A DNA stretch of 64,000 nucleotides, taken from assembly GCA_050183765.1 (NCBI GenBank), contig JBFXAZ010000005.1, positions 1-64,000 of the forward strand. Direction: 5' to 3'. Each line of letters begins with the position of its first letter. Within the stretch, counting starts at the first letter, position 1. Shown piece after piece: positions 42,777 to 51,898 of this stretch. Under the pieces are notes generated by a model that ran no database searches, had not been told where the DNA came from, and worked only from the letters and a program-made list of their open reading frames with translations. The DNA is from JAFAZJ01 sp050183765. GTDB lineage: Bacteria > Pseudomonadota > Alphaproteobacteria > Reyranellales > Reyranellaceae. The translations under genes and the position numbers were made by a program.

Positions 42777-43099
42777 GCCGTCGCGCGTTCATCCCTGCGC
42801 TGTCTTGCCTGCGTCATCGAGTTCGGGTAGGTTCCGTGCCGTCGACGGACACCCCAGCGAAAGGAGGCGTTTGATGTCGATCAACACGATCATCGATACG
42901 CCCGCTGCAGGGTTCGTACTCGGGCGCTTTCGTTAACTAAAGCAGCCCCGCGCGCCTCCAAGCGAGGCGCTGCCGTCCCTATCCACCTCGTTTGATCCAT
43001 CGCCAGGCGCTTTCGCGCGCGTCGAGCCCGGTCTCGATGCCAATCGCGACGCCGGCAGCTGAAGGGCCGGTCCCGTCCGAAGGGTTCCGGCGTCGTCAT
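42777..43099. other. Intergenic region holding a short ORF
   Basis: About 320 bp between the nuclease gene and the ABC exporter. It holds one short frame with an excellent ribosome site (42874-42936). The frame of the ABC exporter extends upstream to 42992 through ATG 43037, so part of this could be its N terminus. I see no other gene. Confidence 0.45.
42874..42936 (+). CDS. Short ORF, possible leader peptide
   Basis: ATG 42874 is preceded by AAGGAGG (42861-42867) at 6-nt spacing, the strongest ribosome site nearby. The 20-codon frame encodes MSINTIIDTPAAGFVLGRFR and stops at TAA 42934. It has no hallmark of attenuation (no codon run). It could be a leader peptide, a small protein or the stub of a lost gene. 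Confidence 0.4.
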   Translation: MSINTIIDTPAAGFVLGRFR

Positions 43100-44908
43100 A
43101 TGAAAGACCGCAGACAAGAGGGCGGGCGCAACCCGTTCCTGCACACGATGGGCTTCGTCGCCCGTCAATGGCGCCGCCAGCCGGGCTACGCCGCGCTGAT
43201 CGCGCTGGGCGTGCTGGCGATGGCCGGCATCGAGCTGGTGCTGCCGACGCTGGCCGGACGGCTGGTCGACATCCTCACCGGCGCCGCCGGCGACCGCGAC
43301 GCGGCGCTGCGCGAGGGCCTGTGGGTACTGGCCGCGATGGTCGGCGGCGGCGCGCTGGTCGTGGCCTTGCGCCAGGGCGTGTTCATGGTCGTGATCGCCT
43401 TCACGCTGCGCATGATGTCGGCTGTCGCGCGCGACGCCTTCTCGCGCGTGCAGCGCTTGTCGAGCGAGTGGCACGCCAACGCCTTCGCCGGCTCGACGGT
43501 GCGCAAGATCAGCCGCGGCATGTGGGCCTTCGACATCCTCAACGACACCGTGCTGGTGGCGCTGTGGCCGGCCTGCGCCGTGCTGCTGGGCGCCGCGGTG
43601 ATTTTCGCGCTGCACTGGCCGCTGATGGGCCTGGCGGTGGCGCTGGGCAGCGTCGTCTACATCGCCGCCACGGTGTGGATGGCGTTGCGCTACATCACGC
43701 CCGCCGCGCGGCTGTCCAATGAGTGGGACAGCCGTTTCGGCGGCGCGCTGGCCGATGCAGTGACCAGCAACGCCGTGGTCAAGGCGTTCGGCGCCGAGGA
43801 GCGCGAGGAGGCGCGGCTGGCGCGCGTCATCGATCGCTGGCGCAATCGCACCCGGGTCATGTGGCGGCGCGCCACCAACGCCGGCACGACGCAGAACGCG
43901 ATCCTGGTCGTGCTGCGGCTGGCGGTGATCGGCCTGGGCCTGCTGTTCTGGTGGCAGGGACGCGCCAGCGCCGGCGACGTGGTCTTCGTGCTGACGACCT
44001 ATGGCGTCATCCACGGCTACCTGCGCGACATCGGCTACCACATCGACAATTTCCGGCGCTCGATCAACGACCTCGACGAGCTGGTGGCGCTGCACGACCA
44101 CCCGGTCGATGTCGAGGATCGGCCTGGCGCGCGCGACATCCTCGTTCCAAGGGGCGAGATCGTCTTCGACGACGTCGTCTTCGGCTATCGCGCGCAGGGC
44201 CGCCAAGTCTATGACGGGCTGTCGGTGCACATCCCGGCCGGTCAGCGCGTCGGCCTGGTGGGCGCCTCGGGCTCCGGCAAGACCACCTTCGTCAAGCTGG
44301 TGCAGCGCCTGCACGACGTCGATGGCGGGCGCATCCTGGTCGACGGCCAGGACATCGCCGCGGTGACGCAGGACAGCCTGCGCCGCCAGGTCGCGATCGT
44401 GCAGCAGGAGCCGATGCTGTTCCACCGCTCGCTGGCGGAGAACATCGCCTATGGCAGGCCCGAAGCCTCGCGCGAGAAGATCCGTGCGGCGGCGCGCATG
44501 GCGCACGCCGACGGCTTCATCATGCGCCAGCCCAAGGGCTACGCCACCCTGGTGGGCGAGCGCGGCGTGAAGCTGTCGGGCGGCGAGCGCCAGCGCGTGG
44601 CCTTGGCACGGGCGTTTCTCGCCGACACGCCGATCCTGATCCTCGACGAGGCGACGTCGAGCCTCGACAGCGAGTCCGAGGCGCTGATCCAGGACGCGAT
44701 GGAACGGCTGATGCAGGGCCGCACCACGCTGGTGATCGCCCATCGCCTGTCGACGGTGCGCACGCTGGATCGCATCCTGGTGTTCGACGACGGCCGCATC
44801 GTCGAGGACGGCAGCCACGCGGTGCTGATGCAGCGCAAGGACGGCATCTACCGCCGCCTGGTGCAGCGCCAGGCGGAGGGCGTCGCCGACGGGCTGTTCG
44901 CGGCGTGA
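43100..44908 (+). CDS. ABC exporter, fused permease-ATPase
   Basis: A 602-residue half-transporter of the type-IV exporter class. Six membrane helices occupy residues 30-310. The ATPase part has Walker A GASGSGKTT, Q-loop VQQEPMLF, signature LSGGERQRVALARAF, Walker B ILILDEATSSLD and the H-loop IAHRLST. It works as a dimer, most likely exporting a lipid or drug-like molecule. ATG 43100 was chosen; ATG 43037 or 42992 would add an unusual Pro/Ala N terminus. Confidence 0.92.
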   Translation: MKDRRQEGGRNPFLHTMGFVARQWRRQPGYAALIALGVLAMAGIELVLPTLAGRLVDILTGAAGDRDAALREGLWVLAAMVGGGALVVALRQGVFMVVIAFTLRMMSAVARDAFSRVQRLSSEWHANAFAGSTVRKISRGMWAFDILNDTVLVALWPACAVLLGAAVIFALHWPLMGLAVALGSVVYIAATVWMALRYITPAARLSNEWDSRFGGALADAVTSNAVVKAFGAEEREEARLARVIDRWRNRTRVMWRRATNAGTTQNAILVVLRLAVIGLGLLFWWQGRASAGDVVFVLTTYGVIHGYLRDIGYHIDNFRRSINDLDELVALHDHPVDVEDRPGARDILVPRGEIVFDDVVFGYRAQGRQVYDGLSVHIPAGQRVGLVGASGSGKTTFVKLVQRLHDVDGGRILVDGQDIAAVTQDSLRRQVAIVQQEPMLFHRSLAENIAYGRPEASREKIRAAARMAHADGFIMRQPKGYATLVGERGVKLSGGERQRVALARAFLADTPILILDEATSSLDSESEALIQDAMERLMQGRTTLVIAHRLSTVRTLDRILVFDDGRIVEDGSHAVLMQRKDGIYRRLVQRQAEGVADGLFAA

Positions 44909-44970
44909 TCCGTGGGAGCGCCGGCGTCCCGCCGACGCTTCTCATTCCAACGCACAAGGGGGAAGTCATC

Positions 44971-45795
44971 ATGCGCGACATCGCCGGCAAGACCGCCTTC
45001 ATCACCGGCGGCGCCAGCGGCATCGGCCTCGCCATGGGCCGCACCTTCGTCGAGGCGGGCATGAAGGTGATGCTTGCCGACATCGAGGCCGAGCCATTGG
45101 CGCGCGCCGTCGAGGATTTGCGCCGCATCGGCGAGGTGCGCGGCGTGGCCTGCGACGTGACCGATGCGCAAAGCGTCGATCGAGCGGCCGAGACCACGCT
45201 CGCCGCCTTCGGCAAGATCCACGTGCTGTGCAACAACGCCGGTGTCGCCGGCGGCAGCGGTCTCGACGACATCTCGGTCGGGACCTGGCGCTGGGTGCTC
45301 GACGTCAACCTGATGGGCGTGGTGCTCGGCGTGCGCAGCGTCCTGCCGCATATCCGCGCGCACGGTGAAGGCGGCCACATCGTCAACACGGCGTCATTCG
45401 CCGGCTTCGTCAGCGGCCTGGGCTTCAGCCCGTACGCCGCCAGCAAGTTCGCGGTGGTCAACATGTCGGAAGGCCTCGCGTTGCAGCTCGAACCGCTGGG
45501 CATCGGCGTGAGCGTGCTGTGCCCGGGCTATGTACGCACGCACATCAGCGACAGCGCGCGCAATCGCGCCGAGCGCTATGGGCCCGCGCCGGCGCCGAGT
45601 GGGCCCCTTACGGCGATGATCGCGGAGCGCATCCAGGCAGGCCTCGATCCGGCCATCATTGCCCGGAAGGTGCTGACGGCGATCCGCGACAACCAGCTCT
45701 ACATCTTCACCCATCCCGAGATGCGCGCCGAGATGGATCAGCGTTTCGCGGCGATCCAGGCGGCGATGGATGCGGCGGCAGGTGCAACGCCGTGA
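44971..45795 (+). CDS. Short-chain dehydrogenase/reductase
   Basis: A 274-residue NAD(P)-dependent oxidoreductase of the classical SDR family. The cofactor loop is TGGASGIGLAMG, the NNAG motif is CNNAGVAGG, and the catalytic Ser...Tyr-x-x-x-Lys are in NTASFAGF and YAASKFAV. The acidic residue after the second strand (LADIE) suggests NAD(H). AAGGGGGAAG precedes ATG 44971. Substrate unknown. Confidence 0.93.
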   Translation: MRDIAGKTAFITGGASGIGLAMGRTFVEAGMKVMLADIEAEPLARAVEDLRRIGEVRGVACDVTDAQSVDRAAETTLAAFGKIHVLCNNAGVAGGSGLDDISVGTWRWVLDVNLMGVVLGVRSVLPHIRAHGEGGHIVNTASFAGFVSGLGFSPYAASKFAVVNMSEGLALQLEPLGIGVSVLCPGYVRTHISDSARNRAERYGPAPAPSGPLTAMIAERIQAGLDPAIIARKVLTAIRDNQLYIFTHPEMRAEMDQRFAAIQAAMDAAAGATP

Positions 45796-45837
45796 CCCCG
45801 ATTGCGTTTCCCCGCCAAGTGGCGAGGAGCGGTTTCG

Positions 45838-46029
45838 ATGAGGACGAGCGGAACGGCCGACAAGGTCATCGGTACGGCCAACCAGGCGATCGGCAAGGCA
45901 ATACAGGGCTTTGGCGCGCTGCTCGGCAGCGAGCGGCTCAAGCGCAGGGGCATCGTGCAGGAAGCCCGGGGCGATGCCCAGGTCTCGATGGGCAAGGTCA
46001 AGGACGAGGCGGGGCCGGTCCATCACTGA
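45838..46029 (+). CDS. CsbD family stress protein
   Basis: A 63-residue hydrophilic protein with the CsbD repeat-like pattern GTADKVIGTANQAIGKAIQ, GIVQEARGDAQ and GKVKDE. CsbD proteins are abundant in stationary phase and general stress. GAGGAG at 45824-45829 precedes ATG 45838; the longer frame adds an implausible N terminus. Its 3' end overlaps the convergent GlxA-like gene by 32 bp. Confidence 0.85.
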   Translation: MRTSGTADKVIGTANQAIGKAIQGFGALLGSERLKRRGIVQEARGDAQVSMGKVKDEAGPVHH

Positions 46030-47002
46030 ACCGCGGTGTCGACCGGCGCTGCCGATAGGCCTGCGGCGATGTCGCGGTCTGCTTGCGGAACGCCCGGCGA
46101 AAGCTGCCTTCGTCGTCGTAGCCGACGGCGCGGGCGATGGTCTTGATCGGCTGCGTGCCGGTCTCGAGCAGCGTGCGCGCCATGCCGATGCGCGTATGGG
46201 CGATGAATGCCTGTGGCGAGTCGCCCGTCAGCCCGGTGAAGCGCCGGTGCAGCGTGCGTTCGCTGAGCTTGAGCGAGTGCGCCAGACGGCGCACCGTCAT
46301 CGGCTCGTCGCCGGCACAGCGCACCAGCATCTCGGCCTCGACGAGCAGCGGATCGCGTTGGCGCATGTAGCCGACGGGCACGTAGTGCGCCTGCGTGCGG
46401 CCGCTGGTGTCGATGACCGCATGATCGGCGCAGAGCCGCGCCAGCTCGGCACCGTCGATCATCTCGATCAGCCGCAGCAGCAGATCGACCCATGACATCG
46501 GCCCGGCGGCGCAGACGATACGCTCGGCCTGGGTGACGACCGCATCGTGCGCCAGCTCGATGCGCGCATACCGTGCCTTGAGCTCGCTTTGTAGCCACCA
46601 GGTGATGGCCGAACGGGGGCCGTCGAGCTGGCCGGCCTCGCCGAGCAGGATGACGCCGCTGCAGATGGCGCCGATCCCGCGGCCGGGCGCGTGCTGGCGC
46701 CGCCGCCCGGCGATCGCCGCGGCGCGCCCGCCGCCCGGCCGGCCGGGCGGCGACGGCTCGGCCAGGAAGCCCGGCACGATCACGGCATCGCAGGTAACGC
46801 GCGCACCGATCGCGTCATCGGCGGCCAGGCTCACGCCGCGCGCGGCGCGCACCGATCGGCCGTCGACCGACAGCGTGCGCCAGGAGAACCGCGGCTTGCG
46901 GCCCTGCCGCTCGAGCACGTAGTTGGCCAGCGCCAGCAGATCGCCGATGCCGATGACCGCCGACGGCATGACGCCCGGCAGCAGGAGGATCGCCAGTCTC
47001 AT
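45998..47002 (-). CDS. GlxA-type AraC family transcriptional regulator
   Basis: A 334-residue activator. The N-terminal 190 residues form a DJ-1/PfpI-like domain (RLAILLLPGVMPSAVIGIGDLLALAN; GAICSGVILLGEAGQLDG, with its nucleophile-elbow Cys). The C-terminal 100 residues form an AraC DNA-binding domain (SLKLSERTLHRRFTGLTG and AVGYDDEGSFRRAFRKQTATSP). Members often control oxidative stress or methyl-glycine use. ATG 47002 was chosen. It is divergent from the tautomerase gene. Confidence 0.9.
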   Translation of the reverse strand: MRLAILLLPGVMPSAVIGIGDLLALANYVLERQGRKPRFSWRTLSVDGRSVRAARGVSLAADDAIGARVTCDAVIVPGFLAEPSPPGRPGGGRAAAIAGRRRQHAPGRGIGAICSGVILLGEAGQLDGPRSAITWWLQSELKARYARIELAHDAVVTQAERIVCAAGPMSWVDLLLRLIEMIDGAELARLCADHAVIDTSGRTQAHYVPVGYMRQRDPLLVEAEMLVRCAGDEPMTVRRLAHSLKLSERTLHRRFTGLTGDSPQAFIAHTRIGMARTLLETGTQPIKTIARAVGYDDEGSFRRAFRKQTATSPQAYRQRRSTPRFSDGPAPPRP

Positions 47003-47117
47003 GTGGCGGATAATGCCCGGACTTTGTCGGATCGGCCACTGCCTCACAAAGCGCGGCGGCACGATGTTGACGGTCGAAGTGACCCGATCCCGGGTTCGTC
47101 AACGCGAGGAGCCGACC

Positions 47118-47378
47118 ATGCCGATGGTCACCGTTCACACCGTCAAGGGCATCATGGACAACCAGCAGAAGCGCACGCTGCTGGATCGCATCACCGACGT
47201 GATGGTCGAGGTCGAGGGCCAGGGCAACGCCGACTTCCGCAAGTCGGTCTGGGTCCGCATCGAGGAGCAGGAGCCGGCGCATTGGAGCCTGGGCGGCTTG
47301 GTGCCCACCGCCCAGCAGGTCGCCGGTGTCTACGGCGCGATCGGGCCGGATGGCGCGCGGATCGCCAGGGCGAAGTAG
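47118..47378 (+). CDS. Tautomerase family protein
   Basis: An 86-residue protein with Pro after the initiator Met (MPMVTVHTVKGIMDN), which is the catalytic Pro1 of 4-oxalocrotonate tautomerase-like enzymes. It continues with TLLDRITDVMVEVEGQ and VWVRIEEQEPAHWSLGG. GAGGAG at 47106-47111 fixes ATG 47118. It may act on a small keto-enol substrate; the divergent GlxA-type regulator is a plausible controller. Confidence 0.88.
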   Translation: MPMVTVHTVKGIMDNQQKRTLLDRITDVMVEVEGQGNADFRKSVWVRIEEQEPAHWSLGGLVPTAQQVAGVYGAIGPDGARIARAK

Positions 47379-47438
47379 CCGCACCCCGTCGAGCGGATGC
47401 GCCGCATCCGCTCGACATGCGTCGGTGCCGGCCTGCGT

Positions 47439-48260
47439 CTACGGCAACAACTCGCGGATCTCGTCGAGCATCTCGGGCGCGCCGAAGGGCACGATCATCA
47501 GCGCGTCGTCGAAGCCGAGATCGGCGATGCGGCGCAGGCGCTCGCGCGCTTCGGCCTTGCCGCAGACCAGCGTCACCTTCGAGCGCGCGATCAGCGGATG
47601 CGCGGGCGGATCGGGCCGCAGGTCGGTGAAGATGTTGGCGAGGATGGCGCGCTTGCCGCCGGCCTTGCGGAACATGTCGAGGCCGATCGGCAGGTCCTCG
47701 AGCGAGGCGTAGATCCCCGACGCGATCCAGCCGTGGCAGTGCTGCGCGGCGAGGTTGATCCAGCGCGGGCTGCGCCAGGCGCCGAGATAGACCGGCGGAC
47801 CGCCCTCGGTGCCGGGCCACACGCTGTGCGCGGGACCGAACACCGGCTCGCCGGCCCACACCTTGCGCATGACGGCGAGATATTCCGGCAGCAGTTTGAA
47901 GCGGCGCTCGTAGTCGACCTGCACGGTGTCGAAATCGTGCTTGGTCGAGCCGCTGCCCACACCAAACCGGAAACGGCCGCGCGCCAGAAGGTTGAGCGTC
48001 TGGGCGCGATGGGCGAGCTCGACTGGATGGCGCAGCGGCACCTGCATGACGCAGGTGCCCAGCTCGATGCTCTTCGTGGCGTCGCAGAGCGCGCTCAGGA
48101 ACATCAGCGGATCGACGGTGGCGTGGCCGCGCCCGAAGGCGTCGGTGGTCCAGAAGCCGGCGAAACCCAGCCGCTCGACACGCTGGGCGAAGGCGATCGT
48201 GCGGTCGATGAGTCCGTCCGCCTCGTGCGCGGTGGGAATGGCGACGATGCCGAACTGCAT
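47439..48260 (-). CDS. LLM class flavin-dependent oxidoreductase
   Basis: A 273-residue TIM-barrel flavoprotein of the luciferase-like monooxygenase family. Landmarks are GFAGFWTTDAFG, LGTCVMQVPLRHPVELAHRAQTLN (split) and RFRFGVGSGSTKHDFD, the cofactor-binding pattern for F420- or FMN-dependent members. The substrate is unknown. It is divergent from a second LLM gene at 48440, with palindromic repeat C between. Confidence 0.88.
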   Translation of the reverse strand: MQFGIVAIPTAHEADGLIDRTIAFAQRVERLGFAGFWTTDAFGRGHATVDPLMFLSALCDATKSIELGTCVMQVPLRHPVELAHRAQTLNLLARGRFRFGVGSGSTKHDFDTVQVDYERRFKLLPEYLAVMRKVWAGEPVFGPAHSVWPGTEGGPPVYLGAWRSPRWINLAAQHCHGWIASGIYASLEDLPIGLDMFRKAGGKRAILANIFTDLRPDPPAHPLIARSKVTLVCGKAEARERLRRIADLGFDDALMIVPFGAPEMLDEIRELLP

Positions 48261-48279
48261 GGCGGCTCCTTGAATTCTC

Positions 48280-48404
48280 TACCTTCCCCCGGAGGGGGAA
48301 GGTGCCCGAAGGGCGGATGGGGGATGTCGAAGACGGACTCCTGCGTTCGTCTTCGACATCCCCCATCCGTCGCTCCGCGCCACCTTCCCCCTCCGGGGGA
48401 AGGT
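48280..48404. repeat. Palindromic intergenic repeat, copy C
   Basis: The most symmetric copy: TACCTTCCCCCGGAGGGGGAAGG at the left end and CCTTCCCCCTCCGGGGGAAGGTA at the right, each a hairpin. The core GGATGGGGGATGTCGAAGACG is mirrored as CGTCTTCGACATCCCCCATCC. It fills the gap between the two divergent LLM genes. Confidence 0.9.
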
Positions 48405-48439
48405 AGGAGTATCGTAGCCGCCAACACGAGGAGGACCCA

Positions 48440-49483
48440 ATGCGGATCATGACGACCCTGCCGCAGCGCGATCTGCGCCTGGTGCCCGATGCGGCGCGCG
48501 CGGCCGAGGCGCAGGGCTATGACGGGGTGGTGACGCTGGAGAACCGGCACGAGCCGTTCATGGCACTGGGCGTCGCCGCAGTGGCCACCGAGACGCTGCA
48601 GCTCGCCACCGGCGTGGCCATCGCTTTTCCGCGCAGCCCGATGGTGACGGCGAGCACCGCATGGGACCTGCAGCTCGCCTCGCGCGGGCGCTTCGTGCTG
48701 GGCATCGGCCCGCAGGTGCGGGCACACAACGAGAACCGCTTCTCGGTGAAGTGGTCGCCGCCGGCGCCGCGCCTGCGCGAGTACGTCAAGGCGATGCGCG
48801 CGATCTGGCGTTGCTGGGAGAAGGGCGAGAAGCTGAAGTTCGAAGGCGAGCACTACCGCTTCACCCTGATGACGCCGAACTTCACGCCCGAGTCGATGGG
48901 CCTTCCCATGGTGCCGGTCGAGCTCGCGGCGGTGGGTCCGCATACCTTGCGGCTCGCCGGCGAAGTCGCCGACGGCGTGCGCCTGCATGCCTTCTGCACG
49001 CGCACCTATCTCGAGCAGACGGTGATGCCGAAGCTCACCGAAGGCTGGGCCAAGAGTGGCCGCACGCGTGAGAATTTCGAGATTCATGGCGGTGGCTTCA
49101 TCGCCACCGGTGCCACCGAAGAGGATGTCGCCAAGAAGGTCGACTGGGTGCGCATGCGCGTGGGCTTCTACGGCTCGACGCCGGCCTACTGGCCGGTGCT
49201 CGAGGCGCATGGCCTGGGCGATCTCGGGCGCAAGCTCAACGCCATGTCCAAGCAGGGCCAATGGGCCGAGATGACCAGGGAGATCTCCGACGACGTGGTG
49301 CGCCTGTTCGCCGCCGTGGGCACGCATCGCGAGATCGCGAATGCGATAGCCGAGCGATTTGCCGGCTCCGACTCGGTGTCGGCCAGCGCGACGTCGGAAG
49401 AGGGCGCCGACCTGCCGCCCGACGTGATCCAGGACATCAAGCGGATCAGGACGGACTTCACCGGCTACGGCGCGGCGTGGTGA
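48440..49483 (+). CDS. F420-dependent LLM oxidoreductase
   Basis: A 347-residue luciferase-like enzyme. It opens MRIMTTLPQRDLRLVPDAARAAEAQGYDGVVTLENRHEPF (read in two parts), then LATGVAIAFPRSPMVTA and GRFVLGIGPQVRAHNENRFS. These are typical of the LLM subgroup annotated as F420-dependent (TIGR03617-like). The C-terminal part HGGGFIATGATEEDV is shared by that subgroup. The F420 cofactor is uncommon in alphaproteobacteria, though some lineages use it. Ribosome site GAGGAGG lies just upstream. Confidence 0.9.
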   Translation: MRIMTTLPQRDLRLVPDAARAAEAQGYDGVVTLENRHEPFMALGVAAVATETLQLATGVAIAFPRSPMVTASTAWDLQLASRGRFVLGIGPQVRAHNENRFSVKWSPPAPRLREYVKAMRAIWRCWEKGEKLKFEGEHYRFTLMTPNFTPESMGLPMVPVELAAVGPHTLRLAGEVADGVRLHAFCTRTYLEQTVMPKLTEGWAKSGRTRENFEIHGGGFIATGATEEDVAKKVDWVRMRVGFYGSTPAYWPVLEAHGLGDLGRKLNAMSKQGQWAEMTREISDDVVRLFAAVGTHREIANAIAERFAGSDSVSASATSEEGADLPPDVIQDIKRIRTDFTGYGAAW

Positions 49484-49623
49484 TCCGGCGGCCGGCTGAA
49501 GCCGATGCTGCCGCCAAGGCGAGCCATCCCGAGGCGACGGGGGACGGCTGCCCATGGCGGTCCACGGCTTGAGCGAGTAGAAGGTCGCCAGATGCGCGAT
49601 GTCGCGCAGATGGGAATGACTGC

Positions 49624-49824
49624 ATGACGCGCGACCAGTTCATCGAAGACTACATGGCGACGACCGGCCTGCCGCTGCCGTGGAAGATCAAGGGCGGGGT
49701 GAAGGTGCCCGGCGTCGGGCGCCGCATGGCCGTCGCCTGCCTCTGCGGCGAGGCGACCTGCCCAGGCTGGAAAATGCTCACCGAGACGGACGACATCTCG
49801 GCAGCGCCGGTCTCGAAGGGCTAG
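49624..49824 (+). CDS. Small conserved-looking protein
   Basis: A 66-residue protein with no recognised domain. It has three cysteines clustered in VACLCGEATCPGW, which could bind metal. It stands alone with a plausible TG-ATG start. It may be real because the frame has normal composition for this genome and the cysteine cluster is unlikely by chance. Confidence 0.5.
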   Translation: MTRDQFIEDYMATTGLPLPWKIKGGVKVPGVGRRMAVACLCGEATCPGWKMLTETDDISAAPVSKG

Positions 49825-49841
49825 AGCGGCAAGTCAAACGC

Positions 49842-49934
49842 AACTGTCATCTTCGGGGCCGTCCGCGGCCCCTGAAGCGCAGCGAGGGCTCCAGGCGGCT
49901 ACTCTATATCCCTCGCTGCGCTCGGGATGACAGG
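49842..49934. repeat. Compound inverted repeat
   Basis: Outer arms TGTCATC...AGCGCAGCGAGGG and CCCTCGCTGCGCT...GATGACA enclose a spacer. The left arm has an inserted GC hairpin (CGGGGCCGTCCGCGGCCCC). It belongs to the GTCATCCCGAGCGCAGCGAGGG family that is widespread in bacteria. It sits between the small gene and the TRAP operon's 3' end. Confidence 0.7.
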
Positions 49935-50028
49935 ATGCTCCGAATTCGTGCGCGTTGCCCAGCGCGCCTGCTTTCCGGCGCGGATGCGGGTGACCGCGTT
50001 CGCGGGATGCCTCGCGGCGGCCCGCAAT

Positions 50029-51354
50029 TCACCCCTTCAGCAGCATCGGCAGGAAGAGCGACAGGCCGGGAAAGACGATGACCAGCGTCACGCGCAGCAG
50101 CTCGACCAGGAAGAACGGGAAGACGCCGCGGAAGGTCTCGCGCATCGGCACGTCGGGCGCCAGCGAATTGATGACGAAGACGTTCATGCCCACGGGCGGC
50201 GTGATCAGGCCGAGCTCGACCACGATCAGCGCCAGGATGCCGAACCAGATCTTGGTCTGCTCGCTGGTCATGCCGAAGTCGAAATCGGCGATCACCGGCC
50301 AGAAGAACGGGATCACCAGCAGGATCATCGACAGCGAATCCATCAGGCAGCCCAGCCCGATCAGCGCCACCAGCAGGATGACCAGGATGGCGTACGGACC
50401 CAGGCCGCTGGCCGCCGCCATCTCGGCCGCGGCCTGCGGAACGCCGCCCCTGGACATGAAGATCTTCAGCAACTCGGCGCCGAGCAGGATCAGGTAGATC
50501 ATGCCCGTGGTCTGCGCCGTACCCAGCAGGCTGGCGCGCAGCTGCGGCCAGCGCACCGAACCGCGCAGTACGCCGTACATGGCGACGAGGAAGGCGCCGA
50601 TCGCCGCCGCCGGCGTGGGATTGAAGAATCCGAAATAGATGCCGCCGATCACCAGGCCGAAGACGCCGATGACGGGCAGCACGCCCAGCGTCGCGGCGAT
50701 CACCTCCTGGCGCGGCACCGGATCGCTCGGCGGCCCGGCCTCGGGCCGGAAGCGCACATAGACCCAGATCGTGATCATGAAGAAGAACGTGGCGATCAGC
50801 CCGGGCACCAGCGCCGCCATGAACATGGTGGCGATGTTGGCCTCGACGATGATGGCGTAGATCACCAGCACGATCGACGGCGGGATCAGGATGCCGAGCA
50901 CGCCGCCGGCCGCGAGCGTGCCGGTGGCCAGCGACGGCGCGTAGCGGTAACGGCGCAGCTCGGGCAGCGCCACCTGGCCCATGGTCGAGGCGGTGGCCAG
51001 CGAGGAGCCGCAGACCGAGCCGAAGCCGGCGCAGGCGAGGATCGCCGCCATCGCCACGCCGCCGCGCATGCGGCCGAGCCAGGCGTGCGCCGCGCGGAAC
51101 AGGTCGCGGCTCAGCCCGGCGTGCGAGGCGAGATAGCCCATCAGCACGAACATCGGCACGACCGAGAGGTCGTAGATCGAGAACTGCGAGTAGGCGAGGT
51201 TCTTGAGCTGCGACAGCACGATCGCTGGCCCGTTGAGGATCGCCGTGCCGATGCCGCCGACGAGGATCATCGAATAGGCGATCGGCACGCGCACGACGAT
51301 CAGCGCCACGAGGGCCGCCAGGCCGATCAGGCCGATGAGGATGTGCTGGTCCAA
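50029..51354 (-). CDS. TRAP transporter large permease (DctM-like)
   Basis: A 441-residue membrane protein with about twelve helices, the main channel of a tripartite ATP-independent periplasmic transporter. SVVPMFVLMGYLASHAGLSRDLF, GGVAMAAILACAGFGSVCGSS and AAGGVLGILIPPSIVLVIYAI, each in parts, are signature DctM segments. The start is probably TTG 51354, 19 bp after the DctQ stop. It uses a cation gradient for import. Confidence 0.94.
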   Translation of the reverse strand: MDQHILIGLIGLAALVALIVVRVPIAYSMILVGGIGTAILNGPAIVLSQLKNLAYSQFSIYDLSVVPMFVLMGYLASHAGLSRDLFRAAHAWLGRMRGGVAMAAILACAGFGSVCGSSLATASTMGQVALPELRRYRYAPSLATGTLAAGGVLGILIPPSIVLVIYAIIVEANIATMFMAALVPGLIATFFFMITIWVYVRFRPEAGPPSDPVPRQEVIAATLGVLPVIGVFGLVIGGIYFGFFNPTPAAAIGAFLVAMYGVLRGSVRWPQLRASLLGTAQTTGMIYLILLGAELLKIFMSRGGVPQAAAEMAAASGLGPYAILVILLVALIGLGCLMDSLSMILLVIPFFWPVIADFDFGMTSEQTKIWFGILALIVVELGLITPPVGMNVFVINSLAPDVPMRETFRGVFPFFLVELLRVTLVIVFPGLSLFLPMLLKG

Positions 51355-51373
51355 GGCGGTGCGATCCGCCGCG

Positions 51374-51898
51374 TCAGTGCCCGGACGCGCCGGGCGCGCG
51401 CGCGCCACTCAGCGCGTCGCGCAGCGAGATCAGGGCGGCGATCACCAGCAGCGCGAGCGACGCCAGGATCGGCAGGTAGGCGACCCAGATCGGGAACCCG
51501 ACGATCGTCGTGGTCTCGCGGTACTGGCGCAGCTCGACGAGGCCGAGCGCCATGCGCCACAGGAGCAGCGCGGCGAAGGCCAGCGCGATTGCGCCCGCCG
51601 CCGCCGACAGCGCCGCCTGGATGCCCGGTCGTACGTTCTGCATGAAGATGTCGGCCGAGACGTTGGCGCCGGTGAGCTGGCAGTAGGGCAGGAAGGCGAA
51701 GGCGGCGACCGCGACGCCGACCTCGACCAGCTCGAAATCGCCGGCCAGCGGCTTGCCGAACAGGATGTCGGCGACCAGGCTGTAGGCGTTCATCAGGATG
51801 ATGGCGACGAGCAGCAGGCCGCCGGCCAGCGCCCACAGCTCGATGATGCGGCGGGCCATGGCGATCGCGCCGGCCCGCCGCGGCATCGGCGCGCTCAC
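51374..51898 (-). CDS. TRAP transporter small permease (DctQ-like)
   Basis: A 174-residue subunit with four membrane helices. Its fold and position between the binding protein and large permease identify it. GTG 51898 overlaps the DctP stop by 4 bp (GTGA); ATG starts at 51886 and 51859 are alternatives. The segment AVAAFAFLPYCQLTGANVSADIF is typical of DctQ. Confidence 0.9.
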   Translation of the reverse strand: MSAPMPRRAGAIAMARRIIELWALAGGLLLVAIILMNAYSLVADILFGKPLAGDFELVEVGVAVAAFAFLPYCQLTGANVSADIFMQNVRPGIQAALSAAAGAIALAFAALLLWRMALGLVELRQYRETTTIVGFPIWVAYLPILASLALLVIAALISLRDALSGARAPGASGH

